64,000 bases of DNA, from assembly GCA_022606425.2 (NCBI GenBank), contig JAHDVF020000074.1, positions 186,001-250,000 of the forward strand. The letters are read 5' to 3'. The notes under the pieces are model-generated. The model had not been told where the DNA came from. It did not search any database and saw only the letters and a list, made by a program, of their open reading frames with translations. The DNA is from Lepidostoma basale (Eukaryota; Arthropoda; Insecta; Trichoptera; Lepidostomatidae). Shown here piece by piece: positions 10,317-20,424 of this stretch. A program made the translations under genes and the position numbers. Position 1 is the stretch's first letter; every line of letters starts with the position of its first letter.

Positions 10317-10939
10317 GAAAAATGTAATGACTCATGTTTATCAAATTAATTTATTTTAACTCCAGAATACAGAATTATAATTGAATACAATAGGATAGCA
10401 GAAGCAAAAAAAAAACTTATAAAGAGTGCGAATGATAGGGGTATTTCACGCACGCCGGGTCTTACCTACAAGTTACACACAACGTTTATTAAGATCTTCC
10501 TTTAACAATTTTTCTTCAAAATGCTAGGATCCAACCTTTATTCAAATACGTCCTTAAGGCCTATTCACACGGGGTCACCGAACTGGTCGCAATCCTTTAC
10601 GACCGATAACGTTTATTCCCGCGCACAAAACAGTGTCTATCCAAGATTTAACTGAATAAAGAATCTGAAGGGAACCCCTTATTTTCTTTTTTACAGATAT
10701 ACTCAGCACACTTATCTCGGTATGATCATGACCGGAGTCATCATATGCAAAGAGCACAAATTTCAGGACTACGAGCAGCTGCTTCCATGAAGAAGCTCAT
10801 ACAGTCCAAACATAATTTTGAACAATTACAACACTATCACCAAGACTGTCAGAGCCATACAATGACTTTCTTAGAAATACGAAGAATCTACTGAAATGGT
10901 CCATTCTTTTGGCCGAAACACTATGATACTTAAACATTA
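10317..10939. other. unique stretch
   Basis: No gene recognised. 10440-10780 is somewhat GC-richer; the frame 10575-10757 has no domain. Confidence 0.35.
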
Positions 10940-11173
10940 TTACTGTTAATTTTTTTAAAACACTGTTATAATATCACAATTTCTGGTGATTCACCTAGAG
11001 TGTCGCGACAGATCTTTCGCCAACTGATGTTGGCATCATCAGGTGTTACAATAAACAGTTTATTGGAACGCCTGATGATGCCAACATCGGTTGGCGAAAC
11101 AGCTATTGCGACACCCTCGGTGAATAAAAAGAAATTGTAATATTATAAGTGTTTTAAATTTTAACAGTAATAT
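10940..11173. repeat. P2 palindrome with hammerhead-like boxes in both arms
   Basis: Arms read outward from AACA(G/C)..ACACCTGATGATGCCAAC to GACAC(C/T)CT..GGTGAAT and AACACTGTTATAATATC. Plus arm: CTGATGA (11072-11078), T, GCCAAC/GTTGGC stem II, GAAACAGCT (11096-11104). Minus arm: CTGATGA (11036-11042), stem II, GAAAGATCTGTC (end at 11007). Confidence 0.85.
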
Positions 11174-11403
11174 GAATCTACTTTAAAATAATATTGGACA
11201 GAGTGGGACCTTTAAAAATCTATACAACGTTTTATGTGTAATACTCGTGTTCTGATAAGGCTAAGCTGGACAAAAGAAACTGGTGAGAGCAAAAAGCGTA
11301 AGATTAAGGAGATTGAAACAATATCATCAAGGAATCCATACTCTACATGAAGTATTCGGCCATCTAAAGTAAATATAACATTTGAATATTTTTTTAATTA
11401 ACA

Positions 11404-11567
11404 TTATTTTTTCGCAACATTTTTTACACTTTTCAAAATCATATTTGGGAACACAGACGCCTTTCCTGAGTGGAGATTTTTTTTAAATTTCTACACTGAG
11501 GAAGCTCGTCTGTGTCCCGAAACATGTTTGTAAAAGTGCTATTTTTTTTATGAAAAAACAATGTTTT
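11404..11567. repeat. P5 palindrome
   Basis: Inverted repeat about a T-rich centre (11478-11490); arms share ACAGACG, ACACTTTT/AAAAGTG and AACATT.. ends. Followed to 11620 by the CACAAAGTGATGGCGA flank also seen near 34805 and, inverted, near 48890. Only the plus arm keeps the ribozyme-like boxes. Confidence 0.75.
11492..11532 (+). ncRNA. hammerhead-like motif (P5)
   Basis: TACA, CTGAGGA, A, weak stem II, GAAACATGT, T, TGTA. Stem I TACA/TGTA (4 bp) is kept in two diverged relatives near 57600 and 58530, although the cores there have decayed. Stem II is the weak point. Confidence 0.45.
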
Positions 11568-11689
11568 GGAAAAAGCTCTTCAAATATAATCCACAGCACA
11601 AAGTGATGGCGATTAAAGAAATAATGAGTATAATACTTTGGTATATAATTTCTAATTTCAACGTTTAAACATACAAAGATATGATAATT

Positions 11690-11936
11690 TCTTATTTTAC
11701 GTGGCTGAGTGTTAAGTACTTTAACTGCCACCCCGAAGGACCCGGGTTCGATTCTCGGCGATGTTAGTGTGATTGTCACACTGCCTTTGGTCTAGTGCAG
11801 AATTCATATGATCATAAAATGGTGATAGATTAGCTACCTATCTCATATCACGAGAATCATTATGATATCTTTACCCTATATATCGGTTTGGCTTGCGCTG
11901 TAATGATGTAAAGAGCGATTCAACAAGATTCAACAA
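11690..11936 (+). mobile_element. tRNA-like SINE, near full length
   Basis: A-box-like GTGGCTGAGTG, B-box GGGTTCGATTC (11742-11752), CGGCGATGTTAGTGTG, then body with AAAATGGTGATAGATTAGCTACC and the 3' part TTGGCTTGCGCTGTAATGATGTAAAGAGCGATTCAACA. The best-preserved copy in the window. Confidence 0.82.
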
Positions 11937-11939
11937 AAA

Positions 11940-12085
11940 CAAGCAGTGTGATGTCACACTGTTTTGGTCTGGTGTAAAATTCACGTGACAATAAAATGGC
12001 GATAGATTGGCTACCTATCACGTGTCATGAGAATTAATGTAATAGCTAAAATAAACTGTATACAGTAATATGATTCAAACCACCT
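11940..12085 (+). mobile_element. tRNA-like SINE, body only
   Basis: Starts at GCAGTGTGATGTCACACTG and keeps ACAATAAAATGGCGATAGATT; lacks the tRNA-like head. Lies directly after the previous copy. Confidence 0.72.
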
Positions 12086-12153
12086 GTTGTATACAACGAA
12101 AATATAATAATATGGTATGTGCATTTTTTTCTACTATATCTCATTTTTTCTAG

Positions 12154-12247
12154 GCGAAAAGAGAAGAATGGAGTGCCGCATCGGTTAAAGTGTGACAGTC
12201 CATTCGTTCTGCTACCCTTTTGGGGAGACGGCATGATGGTTAGTTAG
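12154..12247 (+). mobile_element. SINE with LINE-1f tail, 5'-truncated, with target duplication
   Basis: 94-bp insertion (GCGAAAAGAGAAGAATGG to GGTTAGTTAG) flanked by the direct repeat TTTTTTCTAG at 12144-12153 and 12248-12257. It keeps only the GC-rich box end and the 60-bp LINE-1f 3' end. Confidence 0.85.
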
Positions 12248-12257
12248 TTTTTTCTAG

Positions 12258-13224
12258 AAAGAAAATAATCATGCAAAATAAGACAAATCTTTCTCAAATT
12301 ACCGCTGCATTTTTGAGGCGTTTGTTTGGCTAGTTGTTTGTTTTTTGTATCACTTCCTGCTTATTACTTCTTCGTGGCAAGATTCTCATAAATATCTGGC
12401 CTTATCTCGGACGGCCCCGCATACAGTTTACTCTGCGCTGAAAGGATTCGTTGAATATGTAGGCAAATGGCGGCAATCCATTGCGAATGACAAAAAAGGG
12501 TGCCCAAGAAAGATTGACAAATGGGGCTGTGTCAGCCATGCCAACACACACTATATTTAGGACCTTAAAGTGGATGAGACGAAACAGCGATGTGACTTCT
12601 TGACCGCAAACTATTTTAGGTTTCTCATTATAGGAGCTTGATACATACAGTCTGTTAATTTGCTTGAGAAATGTATATCTCATATACAGAGCCCTAGAAA
12701 TGATTTATTCAAACTTATAACAGTAAACGTATAAACATTACTCGCTACTTTCAATCTAAGGGATTGGGTGTGCTAACATTTTTATTGGACACTGACCTCA
12801 TTTTAGTTTGGTTGTTTCCCGTTGCTTTCCACATTTGTTACATTGCGTTTACACATGGAATAAATGAATTATTATTATTTTGTGGAAAAAAACTCCTTCC
12901 ATCATTATAGCGCGAGCCAAATCGATGTAAAGGGTGAAAAAAATAGAATATCAAAGGAAATATACATAGAACCATATGAATATGAATATGCAGGTTATTT
13001 CCGTGCTGCCTTTTCCGTAAGGGTATTGACGAGTTCGCAGTAATTCCATCCATAGAGGTCAATCTCTTTTGCAACCTCATTTTATAAGACGAATCGCTTT
13101 CAATACAGGAGAACTTCGAAGGGCCTCTGTGCGGCAATTTGGGGCATAAACTAATATATGTCCCCTTGCTCTGCTATATCTATAGGGAACGTATAGATTT
13201 AGTTCATTCAGTATTCCTGGATTG
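12258..13224. other. unique stretch
   Basis: GC-richer at 12380-12560 and 12990-13150. Open frames there (60-99 residues) overlap on both strands and show no domain; no gene called. Confidence 0.35.
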
Positions 13225-13471
13225 TAAATATCGTGTGATGAAAAATGAACAAAGAATAGTCAGAAAAAGCATACGTTAATGATGTCAATGGGACTTCGAC
13301 GAAGGAAAACGTGACCCGATCAAATAAATCAAATATTAAAGTCGGCCACGTGAGAAGTCGGAGAAATCGACGTGTGTGCAAGACACGATGCGTGAATGAA
13401 AAAAAAAAGGGTGGCAGTCCATTCATTCTGACTATCCCTTCGGGGAGACGGCGTGATGGTTAGTTAGTTAG
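13225..13471 (+). mobile_element. LINE-1f 3' end, (TTAG)n tail
   Basis: From the KAYVNDVNGT region to CTTCGGGGAGACGGCGTGATGGTTAGTTAGTTAG; several indels. Confidence 0.83.
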
Positions 13472-13504
13472 GTTATTTGATCCCAAATACTGTATACAAC
13501 ATTC

Positions 13505-13665
13505 TAGATATTGATTCACATCACATGTGACAGCTAACTAATCTATTGCCATGTTATTGTTACGTCAATTCTACATCAGATCAAACAAAGTATGATAATC
13601 TCAATGCCATCGTTGATATCGAACCCGGGACCTTAAGTGCGGCAATCATAGCTCTAGTCACTGTT
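13505..13665 (-). mobile_element. tRNA-like SINE
   Basis: Minus-strand B-box-like GGGTTCGATATC (13617-13628), then body with AATAACATGGCAATAGATTAG and CACATGTGATGTGAATC. Confidence 0.7.
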
Positions 13666-13724
13666 CCACGTTGTTTGTCGTGAAGATTCAAAGTAATAAC
13701 GCTTAATGTAAGAATACTATTATT

Positions 13725-13985
13725 GTTGTTGCGTTGGCAGTATATAATGGAGTTCCATTGCCAACCTTTATGGAAGTAAAGCTTGGACCTGACAAATGAA
13801 GGAGAAAAGTGTGATAAATGCCGTAGAAATAAGATCACTGAAAACAATGTGCGGGAAAACGATATATGATAAAATACCAAACAATAAACTAAGAAAGAAA
13901 TATAACGCAGGTGATTGCATCATAAGTAATATTAAAAAAAGATTTCCGAGATTTTTTGGACATGACAGAACGAATGGACCGGTTT
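13725..13985 (+). mobile_element. LINE-1f internal remnant
   Basis: Codes NAVEIRSLKTMCGKTIYDKIPNN and FFGHDRTNG, the mid-C-terminal block of LINE-1f, without the 3' end. Part of an open frame at 13796-14068. Confidence 0.75.
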
Positions 13986-14084
13986 TTCGATGCCAGCTAG
14001 CTTGGCGAAATAGGTTGCTTCCGAAAAAAATAGAAAAAGTGGAAGTAGTTAAAAACTTATATGATTAAATATTTACAAGAATTT

Positions 14085-14593
14085 ATCAATGAAAGCGAAA
14101 ATAGCCTTTCACAATGGAGTTCTGGTCCCAACTCTAATGCATGGAAGCGAAGCATGGAACTGGCAGAAGAAAGATGAGCAGAAAAAATGCGGTAGGTAAA
14201 AAAGTGCGGCTAAGACGTATGTGTGGTAGAACGATATACGACAGAATCTCAAATGCTGATATAAGAAAGGAACGTAGAGCGGAAGAAGGTATTATGAACA
14301 AAATTATGAAAGGATCGCTGCGTTGGTTCTGACATATGGAGCGCATGGATGGAGAAAAAATGGTTAAGAAAGTAAACGTTAATGCTGTAAATGGAGTGCA
14401 GAGTCGAGGCAGACCAAGGAAAACATGGCAAGAGTCATGTTAGAAGTCGGAATAATCGACGTGCGTGTATGACTCGCTGTATGAATGTGGAGGAATCTAG
14501 AGAGGTATGCCAGGATAGAGTAGTGTGGCGGTCTATTCTTTCTGCCTACCCTTACGGTGAAACGGCGTAATGGTTTGTTGTTGTCGTGGTTGT
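14085..14593 (+). mobile_element. LINE-1f copy, (GTT)n tail
   Basis: Starts AKIAFHNGVLVPTLMHGSEAWN and runs to CGTAATGGTTTGTTGTTGTCG; frames shift several times (open 14141-14332). A 30-bp deletion removes part of the DQINQILNVGHVR block. Confidence 0.85.
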
Positions 14594-15185
14594 ATTATTT
14601 AAAATGAACTTCTCATTATTGAAAATGATTTAATTATTGTTCAAAATGATAATCTTAAAAAAACATTTTATTTTGACACATTTACCGTGGAGTTGGCCAT
14701 AAAGTTATGTTTTCATAACATACTTAGCAATTGTTTCATAAAAAAACTTATGAAACGTGAACTACTGCTTAAGGAATCGATAGTTATGTATTATTTAAGT
14801 ATTCCTATGCTTTACATTTAAAGCGACCATATCACTATAGGAATTCCTTTGAACAGAATGAAAACGAAATAAGGTAAGAACAACATAAAAAGTTATCGTT
14901 CCAGTTGTAAAATCCAATCCAATGTTGATACAGCAGGCAATTTGACTATACAGAAATACAGTTAAATAAAATTCCAGTCGTTTGAATGCATGAGCGAATA
15001 GCAAAGAGCCCCCTAAAACAAAGGAATCTCCTATAATAAGGAGGGTATTTGTAGGACTGTAAACGAAAATCAGAAACTCTAAATAAGGATACTAATCAGT
15101 TTAATACGGGAGATGATTGGAGATTATTCTGGGCATTTTAATGAAAAAATGCCTTTTAATACGTCTTAAAAACATTTATTAAATT
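14594..15185. other. unique AT-rich stretch
   Basis: Nothing recognised. Confidence 0.4.
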
Positions 15186-15916
15186 TTAACTAACTAACAT
15201 CAAGCTGTCTCCCCGAAGGGGTAGGCTGAAATAATGCACCGCCACACTGCTATTTCCAGAAATACTACTGTTACTTCCACAATATTCATACATAATGTCA
15301 TGCACGCATGTAAATTTCTCCGATTCCTCGCGTGGCTACCGTTAAACATTTTTTGAGATAATCAAATGATACTGAAATCTCTTGATGGAAGTTCATTTTA
15401 AATAATAATTATATAACACGATGTTTTTTTTTAACTATTTCCACTTTTGTCTATATTTCGACAGCGACCGGTTTCGCTAGGCTCGCTGGCATCGACAGAC
15501 TGGTCTAATCGGAAACCAGTCTGTTGATGCCAGCGATACTGGCGAAACCGGTCCCTATCAAAATAAAGACAAAATTGGAAGTTGTTTAAAAAAACATCGT
15601 TTTATTTAATTATTAATTAAATATTTGATTTATTTGATCGTGCCACGTATTCCTCGATCTTCATCTATTTCCAGTTCCGTTAACATCGTAAACATATACT
15701 TTTTTACCATTCTTTCCATTTATCCCAAACCATTTCAATTATCCTTTCATTATTTCGTTCATAACACTATCATTCGAATTGCATTCATATATATTTTCGA
15801 ACGACATTATCATGGACAGATTTTCCACACATTCGTCTAAAAGATCTAATTTGTACTGCATTTATTCTACTTTCATCTTTTTTCCAGTTTCATGCGTCAC
15901 TTGAATACATAAGGGT
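15186..15916 (-). mobile_element. LINE-1f copy split by a P6 palindrome
   Basis: (TTAG)n tail at the left (15186-15200), stop and C-terminal block to about 15352, then foreign DNA 15353-15617. The copy resumes at ATATTTGATTTATTTGATCG (DQINQIL region) and continues to MYSSDA-like sequence near 15916. Confidence 0.85.
15353..15617. repeat. P6 palindrome inserted in LINE-1f
   Basis: Inverted repeat with arms AACGATGTTTTTTT..AACTA..TTCCA(C/A)TTTTGTCT. Plus arm: CTGTTGA (15521-15527), T, GCCAG/CTGGC stem II, GAAACCGGTC (15544-15553). Minus arm: CTGTCGA (15492-15498), GAAACCGGTC (15466-15475). A6 of the core is T in both arms. A second copy lies at 57640-57885 and shares the left flank GATAATCAAATGAT..CTGAAATCTCTTG, which therefore belongs to the element. 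Confidence 0.85.
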
Positions 15917-15959
15917 AATTAAATAATAATGGAATGAACATTAAAAACGGATAAAAAAT

Positions 15960-16125
15960 AAAACCTTTAATTTATGTATCACAATTGTATTTTTATTTAA
16001 CGCGACAGCTGTTTCGTCAACCCATGTTGACATCATCAGGTGTTACAAATAAATACAATTGTAAAAGTAATACAATTGTGATACATCAAAAAAAGTTTTG
16101 TTCAATTTAACAGTTTATAAATAAT
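15960..16125. repeat. P2 element, one ribozyme-like arm
   Basis: Outer arms TGTATCACAATTG / CAATTGTGATACA are inverted, but only the minus arm keeps the core; the plus arm has lost it. Confidence 0.78.
15999..16044 (-). ncRNA. hammerhead-like motif (P2)
   Basis: Minus strand: AACAC, CTGATGA, T, GTCAAC-ATGG-GTTGAC, GAAACAGCTGTC, then GCGTT. Core boxes intact, stem II 6 bp perfect, stem III ACAG/CTGT, cleavage triplet GTC; stem I 4 of 5 pairs (one A-C). Confidence 0.6.
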
Positions 16126-16140
16126 ATTGTAATTAATATT

Positions 16141-16794
16141 AACATTTTGAAATTCTGTTCTTAAATTATACATATCGCAATTTATTTTTATTAGAATTGT
16201 TTTATTACTTTATAGCTATAAGTTTAAAATCTCTAATCATAAAGTGAGTGCTATATTATGATAATTTAAAATTGGATGCTATATCAAATACCTAAACACA
16301 TATTTATAATGTGTAATAAAATAAATAAAGTGTAAAGAAATCGGAGTATTTGCTTATAATTAAACGCTCTGCCATCAATGAAAAATGTACAATTTTGTAA
16401 AGTGTCAATCTACTTGACTGATATTACGGATGCTTCGAGATAAACCCTTTGTGTTTGGTTTGTTCGGGAGAGTCCGCTCGGGTGTGCGAAAAAAAAACTG
16501 TGCGTCCCATCTAGGACGATCAATCTTCCGTTCAGACATTGACGGGATATTTGTTTTGCGGTCAGGCTGCGTCTACAAACACTCCACGCTCCGTCTCTTG
16601 ACCAACAGATGAGGTCCTGTGGCGCTAAGCTGTTATTTCATATCACGAGTAAAGTTTACGCATTTTCGTAATAATATTTTTGTTATTGTACCCCCCAAGC
16701 GAACAAGAGTTCTCTACAATTTACTTGAGTATTGTGTATGAAAGTTGAGTATTATTTTACTTGTTTTTTATTTGACTATTTTTTAAGTTTATTT
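16141..16794. other. unique stretch with GC-richer island 16425-16640
   Basis: The island has an open frame (16430-16612) but no domain or splice support; possibly conserved non-coding. Confidence 0.4.
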
Positions 16795-17285
16795 ATACAA
16801 TCATAATAAAATAGACGAAAAACCCGCATGTCGTCAGGAAAGAGTACAAGAATACTTTGAATGCAAGGGAGCGAATAATTCGAATGTACACGATGCACGT
16901 GCCCGAGAACGTTTCTGGATCATTTTTAATTTTGTTCTGATTATGTTTGAATGACAGTAGTGTAAAAAAAAACACAGGTGAACAATTTGGTGTTGTTTAT
17001 TGTGAATTTTTTAACGCTTAAAAACGGGTAACATTAAGTTTAAACTTATTACTGATTGTACCGTGAGCTACGTTTTTACAAACTAACTAACTAATTATAA
17101 CGCCGTCTCCCCGAAGGGGTAGGCAGAAAAAATGGACTGCCACACCTTTCTTTCCTGATATATTTCTCTCGCTTCCTCAACATTCATACATCGTGTCATG
17201 CACGTTTTTACAAGGTTAGATAATCTTTACTTCCGTGAATATTTCACGGGTTGCAACTTGTAAATATTACCCATTTAAACATGAA
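16795..17285. repeat. unclassified dispersed repeat, copy 1
   Basis: Related to 56840-57130: shared AAAAACCCG..AT.TC.TCA(G/A)GAAA, AATTTTGTTCTGATT, TGACAG(T/A)AGTGTA and a right end with CCGTGAATA.TTCACGGGTTGC (itself an inverted repeat). Copy 1 is split by the LINE-1f insertion 17082-17201. Strand and class unknown. Confidence 0.6.
17082..17201 (-). mobile_element. LINE-1f 3' end with 12-bp target duplication
   Basis: 120-bp 5'-truncated copy, tail (TTAG)n at 17082-17095, flanked by ACGTTTTTACAA at 17070-17081 and 17202-17213. The duplicated target lies in the dispersed repeat above. Confidence 0.92.
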
Positions 17286-17359
17286 CGTAAGTAAGTTGTC
17301 ACGGTTAGCAGCAATAATTATTTATCTTATGGAGTTTGGCAAGTTCTTTATCTCATGGT

Positions 17360-17455
17360 ATTCTTTTATTTTATTTTTTATGTACTTTGTATACAACACT
17401 TACTTAAACTTAAAGTAAGTAAGTGTATACAAAGTAGGTATATAAAAATACAATA
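17360..17455. repeat. P4 palindrome reduced to outer arms
   Basis: TACTTTGTATACAACACTTACTT / AAGTAAGTGTATACAAAGTA with a short AT centre. No ribozyme boxes remain. Confidence 0.75.
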
Positions 17456-17658
17456 AAACATCTAGAACACAAAGTATGACAACGTAGAAGAAAATTATGG
17501 TATCCTCTTCGCTCGTCGGTTTTTTTTATAAATCATTGCAGACTCCATTATTAACTGAGATGATATACCTGTATTATTCTACTATCTTATGAATATCGGT
17601 TGCCGAAGAAGATACCATCAGACCTAGCATTTCCAAGAACTCTTAAATGATTAAATGA

Positions 17659-17790
17659 TTGACTGACTGACTAACTGACTAACCATCACACCGTCTCTCC
17701 GAGAGGGTAGGCAGAAATAATGGTTTGCCACACTTTAATCGATGCGGCACTCCATCCTTCGATTTTCGTCCCCGCGAGAGACGCGGTTGA
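17659..17790 (-). mobile_element. SINE with LINE-1f tail
   Basis: Tail (TTAG/TCAG)n at 17659-17683, LINE-1f end (CCATCACACCGTCTCTCC..GGGTAGGCAG), then the SINE box GATGCGGCACTCCATCCTTC and CCCGCGAGAGACGCGG. Confidence 0.8.
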
Positions 17791-18303
17791 CATTTCACAA
17801 TTATGAATAAATTAGAGACATAATTACAAATTCATTTTTATTTTTAAAATATCATGTCTAATTTAACACACAGGTACTAAATGATGATTCATTAAAGTCT
17901 TATTTCTAGAAGATTCTTATGGAAGATTCGAAACTTCAGACCAACACTCCCAAACATTACAGGCTAAGCATTAACAAGTATATATTTTCTCCAAACAGTC
18001 AATTCAGAAATAAGTGAATCAGTCTAGCACTTTTGCGAATTACTTCTATCACACAAGTTTTCAATTTCCTAGATGCATTCCTTCACAATATATGTATTAG
18101 TCACTGCCTCGAGTAAAACTTGCTTCAACCTCTTCAATCTAACTTTGAAGTAATTGAATTGGAACCGTAAAATAGACATACAACATTTGACCTAAATTTA
18201 CTAGAATAGGGCTGAAACGAATGTTGGAAAAATAAAGAATTACTAAATAATAATATTAAATAGTCCATTGTTTTGTCTGAAACACTATGATACTTCAACA
18301 TTA
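17791..18303. other. unique AT-rich stretch
   Basis: Nothing recognised apart from the P2 outer-flank motif TTGTCTGAAACACTATGATACTTCAACA at 18270-18300. Confidence 0.4.
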
Positions 18304-18538
18304 TAACTGTTAAAATTTAACACGCTGTTATAATATCAATATTTCTTTGTATTCACCGAGTGTCGAGACAGCTGTTTCGTCAACCGATGTTGGCATCATC
18401 AGGTATTACAATAAACTTGTTTATTGTAAGTAACACCTGATGATGCCAACATCGGTTGGCGAAACAGCTGTCGCGACACTCTCAGTGAATAATAAGAAAT
18501 TGTGATATCATAACAGTGTTTTAGATTTTAACAGAAAT
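18304..18538. repeat. P2 palindrome with two intact hammerhead-like cores
   Basis: Plus arm: CTGATGA (18437-18443), T, GCCAAC-ATCG-GTTGGC, GAAACAGCTGTC (18461-18472). Minus arm: CTGATGA (18396-18402), T, GCCAAC..GTTGAC, GAAACAGCTGTC (18367-18378). All core boxes are canonical, but stem I pairing is poor (1 bp plus scattered). The LINE-1f copy 18541-19083 landed at its right edge. Confidence 0.85.
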
Positions 18539-18540
18539 TA

Positions 18541-19083
18541 TAACTAACTAACTAACTAACTAACCATCACGCCGTCTCCCCGTAGGGGTAGGCAGAAAGA
18601 ATGGACTGCCACACCTTTCTTTCCTGACATATTTCTCTCGCTTCCTCAACATTCATACATCGTGTCATGCACGCGCGTCGATTTCTCTGACTCCTCACAT
18701 GGCCGACATTCAATATTTGATTTATTTGATCGTGCCACGTTTTCCTCGGTCTTCCGAATTTTTTTTACCATTCTTTCTTCATTCATTCTTTCCATATGTC
18801 CAAACCATCTTAATGATCCTTTCATTATTTTGTTCATGACGCCATCATTCGCACCGCATTCACTTCTTATATTTTCATTCGACACTCTATCATACACAGA
18901 ATATCACACATTCGTCTAAGAGATCTTATTTCTACTGCATTTATTCTACTTTCATCCTTCCTTTGCCAGTTCCATGCTTCGCTTCCATACATAAGGGTCG
19001 GTAGAAGAACACCATTGTGCACTGCCATTCTAGCTTTTTTGGATAGGTTTTTGTTTGCGATGACAACTTTAAGTGCACCATTC
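18541..19083 (-). mobile_element. LINE-1f copy with 10-bp target duplication
   Basis: (TTAG)n tail at 18541-18565. Codes the block from VNGALKVVIANKNLSKKARM through HNGVLLPTLMYGSEAWNWQ and IRSECGANDGVMNKIMKGSL to the C-terminus, with frameshifts. Flanked by ACAGAAATTA at 18531-18540 and 19084-19093. Confidence 0.92.
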
Positions 19084-19149
19084 ACAGAAATTACATATTT
19101 TTAAACATAAAATTTATTGTTGTGTTTAAATTTGAAGCACTGTTGTTGT

Positions 19150-19225
19150 GAGTATCGCTATTTGCATTATTGAGTTTGTCGTGTTAAATGTTTCGCCAAC
19201 GTACGTTGGCTTCATTAGGTATTAA
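19150..19225 (-). repeat. P2 single arm, hammerhead-like
   Basis: CTAATGA (19212-19218, G5 changed to A), A, an 8-bp perfect stem GCCAACGT/ACGTTGGC, GAAACATTT. Flanks carry AACACTATGATACTTG-like P2 sequence to 19250. Confidence 0.6.
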
Positions 19226-19384
19226 AAATAACAAGTATCATAGTGTTTCAGTCAAAACAATTGACTATCTAAGAATTTATTGCATTAATAGAGTGAATGC
19301 CAATCTAATCAGATAAAAATCAAATGAATACAACATTTGTTTTTTCACTGTGTTATAAAATTATATTTTTAAAACTTAATACTA

Positions 19385-20010
19385 ACTAATGAGCGATCAT
19401 ATCGTTTCTCCGGAGGGGTTGGCATAGAGAATTGATAGCTTTATAGGCATATTCTCAAGCACCTTACGAGATTCCTATATTATATTTATTCAATGTGACA
19501 ATCTGACAAATTGACGAGCGTATGTATAAATTTTTAAAGTTACAAAAATGGCTGGTTATTTAGCTAATTTAATTAGTAGTTTCACGTTTTTCACAAAGCC
19601 TCTTAACGATCACTTAATGAATAAATTATGGACCTTAAATATTTTATTATGCCAGCTCTAAGCTTCACTAGCATATACAAAGGATTATACTAGAATTCCA
19701 CTGTAATATGTCTTATTTGCTTTGATTTAAAATCTTTATTTTATTAGTTATAATTTTATAAGCTACAAAAATAATAACAAACTATGACGCTGTTTCCCGA
19801 GGAGGGTAGGAAGAGATAAAAATAAGGATAATAATAATAATAATAATATGCTAACTTTTAAAGCACCGTTTTTATGATGTGATCACCTCAAGGGCGCAAG
19901 ACGTGTTTTAAATCTAAATGTGAACGCTGCATCTGATTGATATTCGCTGTTACACTACACTTTTTTAGATTCCTCCACATTAACACAGCGAGTCATAATT
20001 TTATCATTAT
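19385..20010 (-). mobile_element. decayed LINE-1f 3' pieces
   Basis: ACTAACTAATGAGCGATCAT..GTTTCTCCGGAGGGGTTGGC (19385-19430), TATGACGCTGTTTCCCGAGGAGGGTAGG (19783-19810) and TTAGATTCCTCCACATTAACACAGCGAGTCAT (19965-19995) are diverged minus-strand LINE-1f ends. AT-rich DNA lies between. Confidence 0.5.
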
Positions 20011-20345
20011 ACTCGTATTTCCTTTCGTTCAACACCACTTACTTATATTTTTCTTCTTTGATGACCCTTTAGCCCACATTAAGCTTTGACCTTATCAATT
20101 CTGGCCTCAAACTTCTCTTATCAGTTGTCTAATATGGTTAAATGAGATGACAGTGCAATTAGAATTATTAATAAAGCGTTTGACCCGAATATTCAAATAA
20201 AACGTAATATTTAAGTTTCACGTAGTGCATTTTAATTTAATGAAAACCTTATTTTGCAACGATAATCCTAACCTGAAAATCTGACAAATAATGGTTAAAT
20301 GCAGAATACAGTATGTTCTACTACATGGCTGTAAAACTTAGACTG

Positions 20346-20383
20346 TGAATTAATCATCTCAGTGCCCTTGAGATGATTAATTT
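20346..20383. repeat. inverted repeat
   Basis: AATTAATCATCTCA / TGAGATGATTAATT with a 7-bp centre; arises inside the LINE-2f remnant, unexplained. Confidence 0.6.
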
Positions 20384-20424
20384 ATAAAAATAGCCCTTTA
20401 TAAATAATGCAAATTATTATAACA

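Noticed and set aside
11742..11752. Real tRNA gene
   Set aside because: B-box and A-box-like motifs belong to a repeated SINE head; no cloverleaf or anticodon arm forms.
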